Part shown: positions 17,230 through 24,486 of the stretch, piece by piece | Layout of the letters: each line of letters starts with the position of its first letter | Numbering within the stretch: position 1 is the first letter of the stretch | Source: JAVWMQ01 sp036637375 | GTDB lineage: Bacteria > Bacillota > Clostridia > Peptostreptococcales > Anaerovoracaceae | DNA: 43,500 nucleotides | Assembly (NCBI GenBank): GCA_036637375.1 | Contig: JAVWMQ010000011.1 | Coordinates: forward strand, 1 to 43,500 | Direction of reading: 5' to 3' | Made by a program: the position numbers and the translations under genes | Notes under the pieces: generated by a model | Databases searched by the model: none | Seen by the model: only the letters and a program-made list of their open reading frames with translations | Told to the model about the DNA's origin: nothing

Positions 17230-18194
17230 TGAATAATAATTTTATAAAAAAAGCTATAAATAATTGTCTTACTTATGAAGATTGTATTAGTTTGATAGAT
17301 ATGGAATTGGAAGACTTGGAGTTTATTGCAAAAAGTGTATTTGATAGTACGTGTAGCAAAGATTTTGATCTTTGTACAATAATTAATGGTAAAAGCATCA
17401 GATGTTCAGAAAACTGTAAGTTTTGTGGACAGTCGGCAAGTTACAATTTAGACTTTAATGAGCATAGACTTTTAAGTAAAGAAGAGTTTTTGAAAGAAGC
17501 AAAATATAATGCCAATAAGGGTGTATTAAGATTTTCTATAGTAACATCGGGAAGAAAACTAAATAGTATGGAAATAGATGAAGTATGTGAGGCGTATAAA
17601 TATATAGCGCAAAACTGTGATATTAAACTTTGTGCTTCTCATGGACTATTGTCTTTTGAAGAATTTTGCAAACTAAAAGAATCTGGTGTAACAAGGATAC
17701 ATAACAACTTGGAAACTTCAAGAAATTATTTTACAAAAATATGTACATCACATACTTATGATGAAAAGATAGAAGCTATTAAAAATGCACAAAAAGCAGG
17801 TATAGAAGTTTGTAGTGGTGGAATTATTGGTTTAGGGGAAAGTTATCTAGATAGAGTTTTAATGGCGCTGGAATTAAAAGAATTAGGTATAAAATCTATT
17901 CCTATAAATGTTTTAACTCCAATTCCAGGAACACCACTTGGAGAAAAAGATATTTTAGATGAAGATGAAATTTTGAAAAGTTTTTATATTTTTAGAATTA
18001 TATTAGGAGATGCCTGTATTAGAACTGCAGGTGGTAGAAATTTAATGGCAGACAAAGGACGTAAACTATTTGAAGTAGTTGCAAATGGAGCGATTACTGG
18101 GGATATGCTTACGACTGCAGGTGTTTCTATCAAACATGATATTAATTTAATACACGAACTTGGATTTAAAATAGGTGATAGTGATGAGAGATAG
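17229..18194 (+). CDS. bioB: Biotin synthase
   Basis: A 321-residue radical SAM enzyme that inserts sulfur into dethiobiotin to make biotin. The SAM cluster motif CSENCKFC is complete (Cys59, 63, 66). HNNLETS, the family's substrate-side segment, and the C-terminal TAGGR motif, whose Arg helps bind the auxiliary [2Fe-2S] cluster, are in place; GGIIGLGE is the usual SAM-binding region. Length is normal. It follows bioY with a one-base overlap and overlaps bioD by 11 bases. No bioA or bioF occurs in the operon. Confidence 0.96.
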   Translation: MNNNFIKKAINNCLTYEDCISLIDMELEDLEFIAKSVFDSTCSKDFDLCTIINGKSIRCSENCKFCGQSASYNLDFNEHRLLSKEEFLKEAKYNANKGVLRFSIVTSGRKLNSMEIDEVCEAYKYIAQNCDIKLCASHGLLSFEEFCKLKESGVTRIHNNLETSRNYFTKICTSHTYDEKIEAIKNAQKAGIEVCSGGIIGLGESYLDRVLMALELKELGIKSIPINVLTPIPGTPLGEKDILDEDEILKSFYIFRIILGDACIRTAGGRNLMADKGRKLFEVVANGAITGDMLTTAGVSIKHDINLIHELGFKIGDSDER

Positions 18195-18816
18195 TTATTT
18201 TGTAATAGGGACAGGAACAGATGTTGGTAAAACCTATGTGACTAAATTAATTTTGAAAAGTTTAAAGGATAAGTACAAAAGCGTAGGCTACTATAAAGCA
18301 GCATTAAGTGGATTTACAAAAGGAGAGTCTGATTTGGACATTGCCATTGATGTTTTAGGTGAGGAATTTACAAAGGTATCATACATATATATAAATCCGT
18401 TTTCTCCACATCTTGCAGCTAAAGTTGAAAATAATTTACCAGAATTAAAAAAAATTAAAAATGATTATGAAGAATTTGCAAAAAATTTAGATGCTGTTGT
18501 GTCAGAAGGTAGTGGAGGAATTATTTGTCCTATTAGAGATGATAAAGACGAGGAAATAATGCTAGAAGATATAATTAAGATTACAAACGGTAAAGTGATA
18601 TTAGTTACAAATTCTGGACTTGGAGCAATTAATGGAACAGCTCTTACTGCTCATTATTGCAAGTCTAAGGGGATAAACATATATGGAATTGTTATGAACT
18701 TTTTTGATGAAAAAAATATTATTCATGTTGATAACAGGATGCAAATAGAAAAGCTTACAGGCATTAAGGTTTTAGCCACAATTCCGAGAAATGGTTTTAG
18801 TTTTATTGCAATATAA
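18184..18816 (+). CDS. bioD: Dethiobiotin synthetase
   Basis: A 210-residue ATP-dependent carboxylase that closes the ureido ring of diaminopelargonate to form dethiobiotin. The P-loop GTGTDVGKT is at residues 9-17 and the second family motif appears as SEGSGGIICP (usually EGAGG). The frame extends back to GTG 18175, but AGGTG at 18173-18177 favours ATG 18184, six bases on, with an N-terminus of normal length. It overlaps bioB by 11 bases and is the last gene before a terminator. With BioY, BioB and BioD only, this locus can finish biotin from diaminopelargonate or dethiobiotin but cannot start it. Confidence 0.93.
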   Translation: MRDSYFVIGTGTDVGKTYVTKLILKSLKDKYKSVGYYKAALSGFTKGESDLDIAIDVLGEEFTKVSYIYINPFSPHLAAKVENNLPELKKIKNDYEEFAKNLDAVVSEGSGGIICPIRDDKDEEIMLEDIIKITNGKVILVTNSGLGAINGTALTAHYCKSKGINIYGIVMNFFDEKNIIHVDNRMQIEKLTGIKVLATIPRNGFSFIAI

Positions 18817-18820
18817 ATAA

Positions 18821-18849
18821 AAAACGCTGAAAGTTTACTTCAGCGTTTT
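18821..18849. terminator. Bidirectional terminator between bioD and crotonase
   Basis: Eleven-bp perfect stem (18821-18831 with 18839-18849), seven-base loop, A-rich on one side and T-rich on the other. It can stop both the bio operon and the convergent crotonase transcript. Confidence 0.85.
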
Positions 18850-18863
18850 AAACAATTGTATGA

Positions 18864-19640
18864 TTATTTATTAATGAATGTAGCAGGTCTTTTTTCTAAG
18901 AATGCTGTCATTCCTTCAGTTTTATCAACTGAGCTAAAAGGACCAGTAAATGTTTCTACTTCTAATACGCCAGCAGTTTTGACATCTAGGTTGTAACCAT
19001 TGTTAATTGCAGTTTTAGCACAACCGATAGCAATAGGAGCTTTAGAAATAATTACATTAGCAAGTGCTTCGCAAGCCGAAATTAGTTCATCATGAGGTGC
19101 AACTTTTTCAACTAAACCTATTCTGTAAGCTTCTTCTGCATTAATAATTTCAGCAGTGAAAATTAAGTATTTACCCATGCCTCTTCCAACTAATCTTGGA
19201 AGTCTTTGAGTACCACCAAAACCAGGCATAATACCAAGGTTAACTTCAGGTTGTCCAAATTTAGCTTTTTCTGATGCTATGCGAATATCGCAAGCCATTG
19301 CAAGTTCACATCCGCCACCAAGAGCAAAACCATTTATTGCACCAATAATAGGTTTTTCGATGGATTCCATAAGATTCATAGCTTTGTGACCCTTCATCAT
19401 CATAGCTCTACCTTCAACAGCTGTCATTTGATTCATTGCAGCTATATCAGCGCCAGCAACAAATGCTTTGCCTTCACCTGTTAAAATCGCAACTCGAGCT
19501 GTATCGTCATTTTCAAACTGTGAGAAAACTAAATATAGCTCATCTAAAACCTGATTGCTTAGAGCATTCATCGCTTCTGGTCTGCAAATTGTAACATATG
19601 CAATACTGTCTTTTACTTCGTACTTAATTGTGTTATACAT
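18864..19640 (-). CDS. crt: Enoyl-CoA hydratase/crotonase (probable 3-hydroxybutyryl-CoA dehydratase)
   Basis: A 258-residue crotonase-family enzyme. The oxyanion-hole regions FVAGADIAAM and GFALGGG are present, and both catalytic glutamates can be seen: Glu112 in GGGCELAMACD and Glu132 in GQPEVNLG. With both glutamates it should be a true hydratase, and the length and sequence style match clostridial Crt, which makes crotonyl-CoA in butyrate fermentation. It stands alone, with its own promoter and a shared terminator, and not in the usual bcd-etfBA-hbd-thl cluster. Other enoyl-CoA hydratase substrates are possible. A Rex-like site lies at its predicted transcription start. Confidence 0.92.
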   Translation of the reverse strand: MYNTIKYEVKDSIAYVTICRPEAMNALSNQVLDELYLVFSQFENDDTARVAILTGEGKAFVAGADIAAMNQMTAVEGRAMMMKGHKAMNLMESIEKPIIGAINGFALGGGCELAMACDIRIASEKAKFGQPEVNLGIMPGFGGTQRLPRLVGRGMGKYLIFTAEIINAEEAYRIGLVEKVAPHDELISACEALANVIISKAPIAIGCAKTAINNGYNLDVKTAGVLEVETFTGPFSSVDKTEGMTAFLEKRPATFINK

Positions 19641-19658
19641 AATTGTGTCCTTTCTATT

Positions 19659-19676
19659 TTGTTAAATTTATAACAC
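19659..19676 (-). promoter_or_regulatory. Candidate Rex operator of crotonase
   Basis: Plus-strand reading TTGTTAA-N4-ATAACAC compared with the clostridial Rex consensus TTGTTAA-N4-TTAACAA: left arm 7/7, right arm 5/7. It lies right at the predicted start of the crotonase transcript, where a redox-sensing repressor would act. Rex control of crt is established in Clostridium acetobutylicum; here it is inference. Confidence 0.45.
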
Positions 19677-19677
19677 A

Positions 19678-19706
19678 ATCATACCACGAATAATGGTTTT
19701 AATCAA
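19678..19706 (-). promoter_or_regulatory. Crotonase promoter
   Basis: Minus strand: TTGATT (19701-19706), 17-base spacer, TATGAT (19678-19683), 37 bases before the start codon. Confidence 0.7.
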
Positions 19707-19718
19707 TTAGTATTTTGC

Positions 19719-19747
19719 TTTACAAAGAAATAATAAAGGTGTACAAT
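19719..19747 (+). promoter_or_regulatory. Promoter of the thi operon
   Basis: TTTACA (19719-19724), 17-base spacer, TACAAT (19742-19747). Transcription would start near 19754, just before the TPP aptamer. Confidence 0.7.
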
Positions 19748-19764
19748 TAATTAATATGAATAAG

Positions 19765-19841
19765 TGACAGGGGAGCCAAATGGCTGAGAGTAGCGAATGC
19801 TTAACCCTTATACCTGATTTGGATAATGCCAACGTAGGAAG
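19765..19841 (+). ncRNA. TPP riboswitch (THI element)
   Basis: All conserved blocks are present in order: AGGGGAGCC with its partner GGC, CTGAGA (19784-19789), ACCCTTATACCTGAT (from 19804), GGATAATGCC and AACGTAGGAAG. GCC-AAAT-GGC makes a tight first hairpin. An extra small hairpin (AGC-GAAT-GCT) lies between CTGAGA and ACCC. The P1 closing helix looks weak, with several G-U pairs. It binds thiamine pyrophosphate and controls the cytX-thiMED genes through the terminator that follows. Confidence 0.97.
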
Positions 19842-19850
19842 TTTTTTTAG

Positions 19851-19880
19851 CGGAAAGCATTAGGTGTTTTTCGTTTTTTT
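19851..19880 (+). terminator. Riboswitch-controlled terminator before cytX
   Basis: CGGAAAGC (19851-19858) pairs with GTTTTTCG (19866-19873), two G-U pairs, seven-base loop, then seven T. AAGCATT (19855-19861) is fully complementary to AATGCTT (19796-19802) inside the aptamer, a possible antiterminator. Confidence 0.8.
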
Positions 19881-19899
19881 ATTGAAAGAAAGGAATATT

Positions 19900-21081
19900 A
19901 TGAGTGAAAGAAAGACGACAATTTGGAATAATGGATTAATTTGGTTTGGGGCCGGAGTATCCATAGCTGAAATTTTAACAGGAGCCTTAGTTGCACCATT
20001 AGGTTTTACTAAAGGTCTTGCGACCATAATCATTGGACATTTACTAGGATGTATATTATTATTTGCAGCGGGATTAATTGGAGGACAAACTAATAAAAGC
20101 GCAATGGAAACTGTAAAAATTTCTTTTGGGCAAAAAGGATCATTGCTGTTTGCTGTATTAAATGTAGTGCAACTTTTGGGTTGGACCGCTATAATGATAT
20201 TCAATGGTGCTATTGCAGCAAATTCAGTATTTGATTTAGGAAGTCCAAAAATTTGGGGACTTATTATAGGTGTATTAATTGGTATTTGGATACTCATAGG
20301 AATTAATAATCTGGGTAAATTGAACATAGTTGCTATGAGTGCTCTGTTTGTTTTGACCATTATTTTAAGTAAGGTAGTATTTACAGGGGATATGCCAGCA
20401 ATGGCAAGTGAAACTGGAATGACAGTTGGACTAGCAATAGAGTTATCAATTGCAATGCCACTTTCATGGTTACCATTGATATCGGATTATACAAGAACTG
20501 CCGAAAAACCATTTAAAGCAACCCTTGCAAGTGCCGGAACATATTTCTTTGTAAGTTGCTGGATGTATGTTATTGGAATGGGTGCAGCGATATTTACTGG
20601 AGAATCTGATGTTACAGCAATAATGCTTAAAGCTGGACTTGGAGTAATAGCAATAATTATTGTAATTCTTAGTACGGTTACAACTACTTTCCTTGATGCT
20701 TATTCAGCAGGGGTTAGCTTTGTAAGTATTTCAAATAAAATTGGGGAAAAGAAAGTTGCAATTGTAGTGACTATTATTGGAACACTGTTGGCAATGTTTA
20801 CTACAATAACTAAGGTAGAGACTTTACTGTACTTCATTGGATCAGTATTTGCACCGATGATAGCAATTTTATTAACAGATTACTTTATATTAAAAAAGGA
20901 TAAGTCAAGGACAAATTTTGATGTTACAAATATAGTGATTTGGTTAATAGGATTTGTTGCATATAGGATTTCTATGAATTTTGCTATGCCAATAGGGAAT
21001 ACAATTCCTGTAATGGTACTAGTAATATGTTTAAGCTTGATTATGAATAAAATTATATTTAAAGGAGAATTAAAAAAATGA
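19900..21081 (+). CDS. cytX: CytX, putative hydroxymethylpyrimidine transporter (NCS1 family)
   Basis: A 393-residue NCS1-type permease with about 12 hydrophobic segments. The N-terminus (TIWNNGLIWFGAGVSIAEI) and LSWLPLISDYTR are typical of CytX/CodB-like proteins. CytX genes sit under TPP riboswitches in many bacteria and are thought to import HMP, the pyrimidine half of thiamine. The frame opens at 19864, but that part overlaps the terminator hairpin; AAAGGA places the start at ATG 19900. It overlaps thiM by four bases. The context supports the transport of a thiamine precursor for ThiD. Confidence 0.93.
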   Translation: MSERKTTIWNNGLIWFGAGVSIAEILTGALVAPLGFTKGLATIIIGHLLGCILLFAAGLIGGQTNKSAMETVKISFGQKGSLLFAVLNVVQLLGWTAIMIFNGAIAANSVFDLGSPKIWGLIIGVLIGIWILIGINNLGKLNIVAMSALFVLTIILSKVVFTGDMPAMASETGMTVGLAIELSIAMPLSWLPLISDYTRTAEKPFKATLASAGTYFFVSCWMYVIGMGAAIFTGESDVTAIMLKAGLGVIAIIIVILSTVTTTFLDAYSAGVSFVSISNKIGEKKVAIVVTIIGTLLAMFTTITKVETLLYFIGSVFAPMIAILLTDYFILKKDKSRTNFDVTNIVIWLIGFVAYRISMNFAMPIGNTIPVMVLVICLSLIMNKIIFKGELKK

Positions 21082-21899
21082 TTAAAGAAATATTAATGAA
21101 TGTAAGAAATAATGGACCATTAGTTCACAATATAACTAATTATGTAACTGTAAATGATTGTGCAAATATATTGCTTGCTGTTGGTGGAGCACCTATTATG
21201 GCAGATGATATGGCAGAAGTTGAAGAAATAACTTCGATTTGTGGTGGGTTAAATATTAATATTGGTACATTAAACCAAAGAACTATTAAATCAATGTATC
21301 TTGCAGGTCTTAAATCTAATGAATTAGGGCATCCTGTTTTGTTAGACCCAGTAGGCGCAGGTGCTTCAAAACTAAGAACTGAAACAGCCAAAGGCTTAAT
21401 TGAGGAAATTGATTTCACTGTAATTAGAGGTAATATTTCAGAAATTAAGACACTTGCAATTGGACAAGGTGAAACAAGGGGTGTTGATGCAAGTGAACTT
21501 GATGTTGTGACAGATGATAATATTGATAGTGCCATTGCTTTTGCAAAAGAATTTAGCAAAAAAACAGGGGCGATTATTGCTATTACAGGAGCAATAGATA
21601 TTATTGCATATGAAGATGAGGCTTATATTATTAAAAATGGAAGTCCTAAAATGTCAAAAGTTACAGGAACTGGTTGCATGTTAAGTGCTTTAACAACTGC
21701 TTTTGTAGTAGCAAATAAAGAAGAAAAGTTCAAGGCAGTTGCTTGTGCGACTATGATGATGGGTCTTGCAGGAGAGTTAGCCTTTAATAAGCTAAAGGCA
21801 GATGAAGGAAACTCTACATATAGAAATTATTTGATCGATGCTATTGAGTATATGACAATTGAACAGTTAGAGAATGGAGCAAAATATGAAATTAGATAA
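21078..21899 (+). CDS. thiM: Hydroxyethylthiazole kinase
   Basis: A 273-residue ribokinase-fold enzyme that phosphorylates the thiazole moiety (THZ) for thiamine salvage. Family segments VHNITNYVT, DPVGAGASKLR, VIRGNISEI and TGTGCMLSA (the anion-hole/catalytic Cys region) are all visible. Length is normal. The ATG overlaps the cytX TGA in an ATGA pattern, with AAAGGAG upstream; the 3' end overlaps thiE. Confidence 0.97.
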   Translation: MIKEILMNVRNNGPLVHNITNYVTVNDCANILLAVGGAPIMADDMAEVEEITSICGGLNINIGTLNQRTIKSMYLAGLKSNELGHPVLLDPVGAGASKLRTETAKGLIEEIDFTVIRGNISEIKTLAIGQGETRGVDASELDVVTDDNIDSAIAFAKEFSKKTGAIIAITGAIDIIAYEDEAYIIKNGSPKMSKVTGTGCMLSALTTAFVVANKEEKFKAVACATMMMGLAGELAFNKLKADEGNSTYRNYLIDAIEYMTIEQLENGAKYEIR

Positions 21900-22533
21900 A
21901 AAGGATATGCTTCTTTATGCTGTAACAGATAGAACCTGGGAAGTAGATGGTAACTTTTATGATCAAGTTACAAAGGCATTAGATGGTGGTGTAACATTAG
22001 TTCAATTAAGAGAAAAAAAGCTTGAGGAAAGCGAATTTGTTAAAGAAGCAATAGAAATAAAAAAGATTTGCGAAAAGTATAATGTGCCATTAATAATTAA
22101 TGATAATTATAATGTTGCTATCATGTCGAAAGCTGATGGTGTTCATGTTGGACAAAGTGACATGAAGGTTGATGAACTCAGAAAAATTGTAGGCGATGAA
22201 ATGATTATTGGTGTTTCAGCGCAAACTGTTGAACAGGCTATTTGTGCTGAAAACGGCGGAGCTAATTACCTTGGAGTTGGCGCAGTTTTTAATACAACCT
22301 CAAAAGATGATGCGGACAATGTTACTCACGATACTTTGGAAGCAATATGTAAGGCTGTAAAAATTCCAGTTGTCGCAATTGGGGGAATCAGCTTACAAAA
22401 TATGGGGATGCTACAAAATAGAGGTATAGATGGAGTGTCTGTTATATCGGCTATTTTTGCACAAAAAGACATAACCGATGCAACTAAAAAGTTAAGAGAG
22501 AAAATTGAAAGCGTGGTGGAAAACGGTGTATAA
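21886..22533 (+). CDS. thiE: Thiamine phosphate synthase
   Basis: A 215-residue TIM-barrel enzyme joining HMP-pyrophosphate and thiazole phosphate to thiamine phosphate. LLYAVTDR, GGVTLVQLREK, IINDNYNVA, DGVHVGQSD, GVSAQT, YLGVGAVFNT and VAIGGIS are the family's substrate and phosphate-binding stretches. An upstream in-frame ATG (21874) is rejected because its own bases overlap the GGAG (21876-21879) that serves ATG 21886. It overlaps the end of thiM by 14 bases and thiD by 8. Confidence 0.96.
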   Translation: MKLDKKDMLLYAVTDRTWEVDGNFYDQVTKALDGGVTLVQLREKKLEESEFVKEAIEIKKICEKYNVPLIINDNYNVAIMSKADGVHVGQSDMKVDELRKIVGDEMIIGVSAQTVEQAICAENGGANYLGVGAVFNTTSKDDADNVTHDTLEAICKAVKIPVVAIGGISLQNMGMLQNRGIDGVSVISAIFAQKDITDATKKLREKIESVVENGV

Positions 22534-23308
22534 GGTATTAACAATTGCAGGCTCTGATTGTAGTGGTGGTGCAGGTATTCAGGCGGATTTAAAGACTATA
22601 GCAGCACATAAAATGTATGGAATGAGTGCAATTACAGCTCTTACTGCCCAAAACACAACTGGTGTATTTGGGGTTTTAGAATCAACACCTGAATTTGTTG
22701 AGGCACAAATAGATGCTATTTTTACTGATATTGTTCCCGATGCGGTGAAAATAGGCATGGTATCAAATAGTGAAATTATTAAAATTATTGCAAAAAAAAT
22801 GTCGGAGTATAAGGTGAGTAACTTGGTAATTGATCCTGTAATGGTTTCGACAAGTGGAAGCAAGCTTTTAAGTGATGATGCTATGGAAGCCCTTATTAAT
22901 CATCTTTTGCCACTTGGAATGGTAATAACACCAAATACAATAGAGGCTGAGGTTCTAAGTGGAATTGAAATATCCAAAAAAGAAGATATGGTGGAAGCTG
23001 CAAAAAAAATCAGTGAACAAATTGGTACAGCTGTACTCGTAAAGGGTGGGCATTTGACTGATTGCAAGGATGATTTGCTACTTGAAAATGGAGAATGCAC
23101 TTGGTTTTTGGGGGAAACAATAAATAACCTTAATACACATGGTACAGGGTGCACTTTGTCTTCTGCAATTGCATGTGGATTAGCAAGTAAACAGAATCTA
23201 AAAGATAGTATTATGTGCGCAAAAGGTTATATTGAGGGAGCGTTAAGAGCAAATATGAATCTAGGAAATGGAAGTGGCCCATTAGATCATATGTATGTTC
23301 TAAGATAA
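22526..23308 (+). CDS. thiD: Hydroxymethylpyrimidine/phosphomethylpyrimidine kinase
   Basis: A 260-residue ribokinase-family enzyme that phosphorylates HMP twice. The N-terminal KVLTIAGSDCSGGAGIQADLK, the middle DPVMVSTSG and the C-terminal HGTGCTLSSAIA (anion hole and catalytic Cys/Gly region) are diagnostic. The frame runs back to a TTG at 22505, but family proteins begin a few residues before the VLTIAGSD motif, which fits GTG 22526 (preceded by GGTGGA). It is the last gene of the riboswitch operon, and its stop is one base away from the stop of convergent thiN, with no terminator between. Confidence 0.95.
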   Translation: MYKVLTIAGSDCSGGAGIQADLKTIAAHKMYGMSAITALTAQNTTGVFGVLESTPEFVEAQIDAIFTDIVPDAVKIGMVSNSEIIKIIAKKMSEYKVSNLVIDPVMVSTSGSKLLSDDAMEALINHLLPLGMVITPNTIEAEVLSGIEISKKEDMVEAAKKISEQIGTAVLVKGGHLTDCKDDLLLENGECTWFLGETINNLNTHGTGCTLSSAIACGLASKQNLKDSIMCAKGYIEGALRANMNLGNGSGPLDHMYVLR

Positions 23309-23309
23309 T

Positions 23310-23954
23310 TTATTTACAAGTTTGAATAATTATTAAAGTTCCGTTTGTAACAGAAATTTGCACTTTATCTGAAGCGAATTCATTGCTTACACCTATAGGA
23401 AAGGTATTTGATAATGTATAGTTTGTAAGGGGGTAATATCCACCTTTGATTGTTACTCCATAAGAACTTTCTGTATGACTAAAGAGAGAGAATTTATAGT
23501 TTTCTCTCTTTTTTAATTCTATTGTTGAATTTATTAAAATATTAACTTCTTGAAATTCATCTACCATCGAAATGTTAATTCCAAGGTTGGAGTAGTGAAC
23601 CATAGTTTGTATATTTCCTAGAGTGTGGTCTAGTCTACCACCAATGCCGCCGATAATTATAATATCTTTGTAGCCATCTTCAATAGCTTTGCTTAACGCT
23701 AAATCTAAATCAGTTTCGTCTTTTTGTGGCTTAACAATTATTTTGTCCAAAGATTCATCTATAGCTATAGTTGTTGAGTCAAGATCACCTACAAGTAAAT
23801 TTGGGACTATGGAAAGAGATGAGCAAAGATTATACCCACCATCAGCTGCTATAATATAAAATTGTGAAAAATCCATCAAAATATCTTTGATTATATCTGT
23901 ATTTAATAGATTACCTTCAAAATATGAGGTAAAAATAATGCATGTCTTATTCAT
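23310..23954 (-). CDS. thiN: Thiamine pyrophosphokinase
   Basis: A 214-residue enzyme making TPP from thiamine and ATP. AADGGYN (binding site), GDLDS, QKDETDLDLAL and GGIGGRLDHTLGN are the family's nucleotide and Mg-binding motifs, and SNEF occurs in the C-terminal thiamine-binding domain. It reads toward thiD, their stops one base apart. No TPP riboswitch is seen ahead of it, as expected for a gene needed to use imported thiamine. Start ATG 23954 with AAGGAAG; a TATAAT-like -10 lies about 30 bases upstream (minus strand) with a poor -35. Confidence 0.95.
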   Translation of the reverse strand: MNKTCIIFTSYFEGNLLNTDIIKDILMDFSQFYIIAADGGYNLCSSLSIVPNLLVGDLDSTTIAIDESLDKIIVKPQKDETDLDLALSKAIEDGYKDIIIIGGIGGRLDHTLGNIQTMVHYSNLGINISMVDEFQEVNILINSTIELKKRENYKFSLFSHTESSYGVTIKGGYYPLTNYTLSNTFPIGVSNEFASDKVQISVTNGTLIIIQTCK

Positions 23955-24050
23955 AATAAACTTCCTTTTTATTGAAATAACGTGATTTTATTATACACTA
24001 TTTGTTTTATTTATAAAAGTTTACTATCTAAAAAAATAAAGTTAAAAAAT

Positions 24051-24112
24051 TCACAAATAGGGGTTGTATTTCTGTTATTTTAGAGTTATAATCACAACTA
24101 GGATTTGTGATT
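24051..24112 (+). repeat. Two direct copies of an operator-like dyad, 41 bp apart
   Basis: Copy 1 (24051-24071) and copy 2 (24092-24112) both begin TCACAA, then N-TAGG, then TTGT; 16 of 21 positions agree. Copy 2 is a near-perfect dyad, AATCACAA-N7-TTGTGATT (24090-24112). Copy 1 covers the -35 of the promoter at 24064-24092, and copy 2 covers the end of the -10 and the start site. The offset of 41 bp is close to four helical turns, which would place both on the same DNA face. Confidence 0.6.
24064..24092 (+). promoter_or_regulatory. Promoter of the orphan RNA locus
   Basis: TTGTAT (24064-24069), 17-base spacer, TATAAT (24087-24092). The -10 is perfect and the -35 is weak, as is common for activated or repressed promoters. 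Confidence 0.6.
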
Positions 24113-24396
24113 GAGGAGAATGGATAGGTGAAATACTGCAATTAAGTAAGATAATACATTTATAATGTATATTGAAGCAGGGTTAAAGTATTAACATAAA
24201 AACTATTTGTCAAAACTAAAATTGATATATATGTCAATAAATTACAAAGATAAAAGAAGCTAAAGTAATAAGGCAAGGCTATCTTTAAAAATGAAAATAT
24301 AGAATCGATTTTGATTCAACGATCATATAACCAACTTTTAATATTTACTAAATATCCTTACAAGAGACCAGCGAATTTTTCAAATGCTGGTTTTTT
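24099..24396 (+). ncRNA. Candidate structured non-coding RNA of unknown class
   Basis: This is the only long gene-free region (23955-24486). A promoter and a terminator bracket about 300 bases with no sustained open frame; the one good AGGAG-ATG pair (about 24119) meets a stop after three codons. Local hairpins: ATACATT/AATGTAT (about 24151-24168) nested within AATACTGC and GCAG/AGTATT (about 24132-24194); AAAGATA/TATCTTT (about 24247-24277); GAATC/GATTC near 24303-24318; ATATTT/AAATAT near 24340-24354. I do not recognise 6S, SRP, RNase P, tmRNA or any riboswitch. It could instead be the remains of a lost gene. Confidence 0.4.
24367..24396 (+). terminator. Intrinsic terminator of the orphan RNA locus
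   Basis: ACCAGC (24367-24372) pairs with GCTGGT (24386-24391), 13-base loop, then six T. No protein gene precedes it on this strand for over 1 kb, so it must end some other transcript. Confidence 0.8.
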
Positions 24397-24413
24397 GATT
24401 TAAGATTTAAACA

Positions 24414-24442
24414 TTGATGATGGTATGCAAATAAGATATAAT
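24414..24442 (+). promoter_or_regulatory. Promoter of the DUF975-sbcDC operon
   Basis: TTGATG (24414-24419), 17-base spacer, TATAAT (24437-24442), 44 bases before the start codon. Confidence 0.75.
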
Positions 24443-24486
24443 GATGGTATGGATATAGTATGATTGATAATTTATAAGGAGGAGTT

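Noticed and set aside
19864..19899. Earlier start for CytX
   Set aside because: It lies inside the terminator hairpin and T-run of the riboswitch; ATG 19900 has a proper ribosome site.
24099..24396. 6S RNA, SRP RNA, RNase P RNA, tmRNA or a known riboswitch
   Set aside because: I could not pair the ends into a 6S-like rod and saw none of the conserved blocks of the other classes.
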